Shown piece by piece: positions 61,497 through 64,000 of a stretch of 64,000 bases of DNA. Numbering within the stretch: position 1 is the first letter of the stretch; every line of letters starts with the position of its first letter. Location of the stretch: positions 36,923,885 to 36,987,884 of the forward strand of contig NC_084844.1 of the NCBI RefSeq assembly GCF_033115175.1, read 5' to 3'. Under the pieces are notes generated by a model. The model did not search any database, was not told the origin of the DNA, and saw only the letters and a program-made list of their open reading frames with translations. The position numbers were made by a program, and so were the translations under genes. Source of the stretch: Lepus europaeus (Eukaryota > Chordata > Mammalia > Lagomorpha > Leporidae).

Positions 61497-62440
61497 GTAA
61501 GTCTAAATGCCATTACAGTATAGTGTGGACGTTGGTTTAGCTGTCAGTCATCCAGAGTGGCCTGTTTCTGATCTCCTTTACGTAATAGTATTCTAACCTC
61601 TCCATTAATACCTGTTACTAGGCAGAGCTTAATGTTAGCATAGGCTGTTCCTTTATGGAATGACTCTCAGGATTAATTTTCTTGGGGTAAGCCAGCATCT
61701 CCTTTTTTTGTAATTTTTACCTGATGGTTACAGACTATCCTTTCAAGAAACGGAGTGACTGAATTGAATAAAGTGTATTTCCTCACTTTGGAAACTCTGG
61801 TACTCCTTGTTTTTTTGATAGAATCATTTGATGATGGTGTTCTCAAAGTTAAAGTTAAAATAGCAGTTTTTCACTTAGGATTTTGAAGTATTCTTTTATA
61901 ATTGTCAAGATCTGTAGAGTTGGAATGTATGTGCTTCATATACTATAAAAGTAACTTCAGATTTTTCTTTTTAGAATACTACTTTTACAAAGGAATTTTC
62001 TAATTGTCATTAACATTTGGAAATTCGTAGGGAGGGAGAGTGCAGTAGGAAAGGAAACTGGTAAGGGAGCCATCTAGAGATGGCATTCTTGGGGGGAGTT
62101 CTGTTATAAGTATGTCACATGTTGGGTTTGTGATTATGTGTTCTTTGACCTTGGGACAGTTTTACTTTGGGGACATTTCTCAAAAACTTAGGAGAATGAT
62201 AAAAACTATTGTTACCAACATTGGTATTCATTTTGTATGACAATGAGCTGATAACCTGCATACTAACTATTAGGTGTTTTTCATTTTTCAGTTACAAACT
62301 TCATTTGCCTTTTTTAGTTGATAGTAGTAGAGAGTATGTTAATTATTTGAAGTTTTAGGAGTGATGTTAATACTAATCAAAGCTAATGTTTTGCTATGGT
62401 TATAGATATTATGTTTCAGGACAGTGTTTTACATATATAT
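61497..62440 (+). other. GGNBP2: GGNBP2 intron 5, first part
   Basis: AT-rich unique-looking intron, no repeat recognised. Confidence 0.6.
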
Positions 62441-62748
62441 TTAAAGATTTGATTTATTTATTTGAAAGGCTGTACTAGAGAGAAAGACAAAGAGATATTC
62501 CATCCTCTGGTTTACTCCCCAAATGGCCACAATAGCTGGCTGGGCCAGGCCAAAGTCAGGATCCTGGAACTCTGGGTCTCCCATGTGGGTTCAGGGACCC
62601 AAGGACTTGGGCCATCTTCTACTGTTTTCACAGGCCATAGCAGAGAGCTGGATTAGAAATGGAACACCTGGGACTCAACCCAGCATCCATGTGGGATGCC
62701 AGCACTGCAGGCCATGGCTTTAACCACTGTGCCACGGCCCTGACCCCT
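62441..62748 (-). repeat. CSINE
   Basis: Reverse copy from TTAAAGATTTGATTTATTTA to GTGCCACGGCCCTGACCCC. Confidence 0.84.
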
Positions 62749-63098
62749 AAAGATTTATTTTATTTATTTGAAAGGCAGAATTACACAGAGAGAGGGAGGT
62801 CTTCCATCTGCTGGTTCACTCCCCAGATGGTCCCAACGGCCAGAGCTGGGTCAGGAGCCAGAAGCTTCTTCCAGGTCTCCCACATGGGTGCAGGGGCCCC
62901 AGCACTTGGGCCATCCTCTGCTGCTTTCCCAGACACATTAGTAGGGAGTTGATTTGGAAGTGGAGCAGCCAGTTCTTGAAGCTGGCCGTAGCAGAGAGCT
63001 GGATCAGAATGGAACACCTGGGACTCAAACCAGCGTCCATATGGAATGCCAGCTCTACAGGCAGTGGCTTTACTGGCTATGCCACATTTCTGGTCCCA
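62749..63098 (-). repeat. CSINE with small internal duplication
   Basis: Reverse copy directly following the previous one. GTAGCAGAGAGCTGGATCAG near 62,987 repeats the segment normally present once (GTAGGGAGTTGATTTGG at 62,940), adding about 45 bp. Confidence 0.84.
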
Positions 63099-63102
63099 GA
63101 GA

Positions 63103-63412
63103 CTTTCCTTTTAAAAAAAAAGCTGAGAGTTACAGAGAGAAAGGGAGAGAGAAAACGCAAGATCTTCGTCTGCTGATTCACCCCCCAAATGGCTGTATGG
63201 GCTGGGACTGGACCAGACTGAAGCCTGGAGCCAAGAGCTTCATCTGTGTCTCCCACATGAATGCAGGGACCCAAGCTCTTGAGCCATTGTTTGCTGCTTT
63301 CCAAGGCACATTAGCAGGGAGCTAGATCAGAAATGGAGCAACTGAGACTCAAACCAACTCTCATATGGGATGCCAGCACTGCAGGCAGCCACTTAACCTG
63401 TGCAGCAGTGCT
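63103..63412 (-). repeat. CSINE
   Basis: Reverse copy with GAGAAAGGGAGAGAGAAAAC in its CT tract. The head end is shortened (GTGCAGCAGTGC). Confidence 0.8.
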
Positions 63413-63516
63413 TTCCTGTTACTTCTAGTGCCCATTTTTTCCTCCCCTAAAAGAGAGACTTTCCTTGGTATTATTTTTTGTTGTGATAAAAGAACAAAAA
63501 GTATACCTTTGCCCTC

Positions 63517-63823
63517 TTTTTTAAATTATTTATTTGAAAGAGGGTGAGACAGAAGTTTCTTATGTGTTTGTTCAGCTTTCCAAATGCCCCCTATAGCCAG
63601 GGCTGAGCTGAGTCAGTCCCATGCCAGGAGCTGGTAACTCAACCTAGGTCTCCCATGTGTTTGGCAGGAACTCAAGTATTTGAGCCATCACTTGCTGCCT
63701 CACAGGGTGTGCATTCCCAGGAAGCTGGAATAGGCAGCAAGACTAGCACTTAAACCCAGGCATTCCAGAAGGGGAATAGGCATCTTAAGCAGCATTTTAA
63801 TTCCTACACCAAACCCCTGCCCC
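63517..63823 (-). repeat. Old CSINE
   Basis: Diverged reverse copy from TTTTTTAAATTATTTATTTG to CACCAAACCCCTGCCCC. Confidence 0.75.
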
Positions 63824-64000
63824 TTAATTTTTAAAAAATATTTATTTGAAAGGCAGAGCAAGAAGGAGAATCAGATCTGCCATGTGCTAGTTCACTCCCC
63901 AAATGGCCACAACAGCCAGGTCTGGGCCAGACTGAAAACAGGAGTCAGGAACTCCATCTAGGTCTCCCACATGGGTGGCAGGAACCCAAGGACTTAGGCT
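63824..64000 (-). repeat. CSINE cut by the window edge
   Basis: Reverse copy beginning AAAAAATATTTATTTGAAAG. Its head lies beyond the window. Confidence 0.82.

Overview
This window is nuclear DNA of a lagomorph, most likely the European rabbit. The strongest sign is about 75 copies of the tRNA-derived lagomorph C-repeat SINE (CSINE) in all age classes. The genes are mammalian and lie in the order of human 17q12: MYO19 on the minus strand, then PIGW and GGNBP2 on the plus strand.

Layout. (1) 1-18,045 holds the 5' part of MYO19, a mitochondrial myosin. Four exons can be read: a 4-codon start exon (16,818-16,856) and exons at 10,305-10,443, 9,802-9,950 and 7,535-7,648 (P-loop). The rest of the gene lies beyond the left edge. 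The introns are packed with CSINEs, MIR/L2 relics and one tailless 5S rRNA retropseudogene. (2) 18,046-24,890 is a complete 6.8-kb provirus of a betaretrovirus-like (class II) endogenous retrovirus on the minus strand. It has 351-bp LTRs that look identical, a 6-bp target duplication, open gag, pro and pol frames joined by two in-frame slippery heptamers, a primer-binding site matching tRNA-Ile(AAU), and no env. It lies in sense orientation in the 5' intron of MYO19. (3) 25,250-26,470 is a CpG island with divergent splice donors, read as the shared MYO19/PIGW promoter. (4) PIGW follows with its whole coding region in one exon (27,302-28,798). (5) 29,200-38,800 is SINE-rich intergenic DNA with an OLA1 processed pseudogene (32,741-34,166). 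(6) 38,880-40,560 is the CpG island of GGNBP2. Its first five coding exons are at 40,112, 52,027, 53,260, 57,348 and 61,383, and the gene runs off the right edge.

The three host genes do unrelated jobs (mitochondrial transport, GPI-anchor synthesis, and a gametogenetin-binding zinc-finger-like protein). They are linked by position, not by pathway. The most novel object is the young, env-less, open-frame provirus with an isoleucine-tRNA primer site. Its leader carries a fourfold ~36-bp repeat that ends at the gag start codon. Exon boundaries were set by matching splice signals and reading phase by eye. SINE borders are approximate to about 10 bp unless a target duplication is given.
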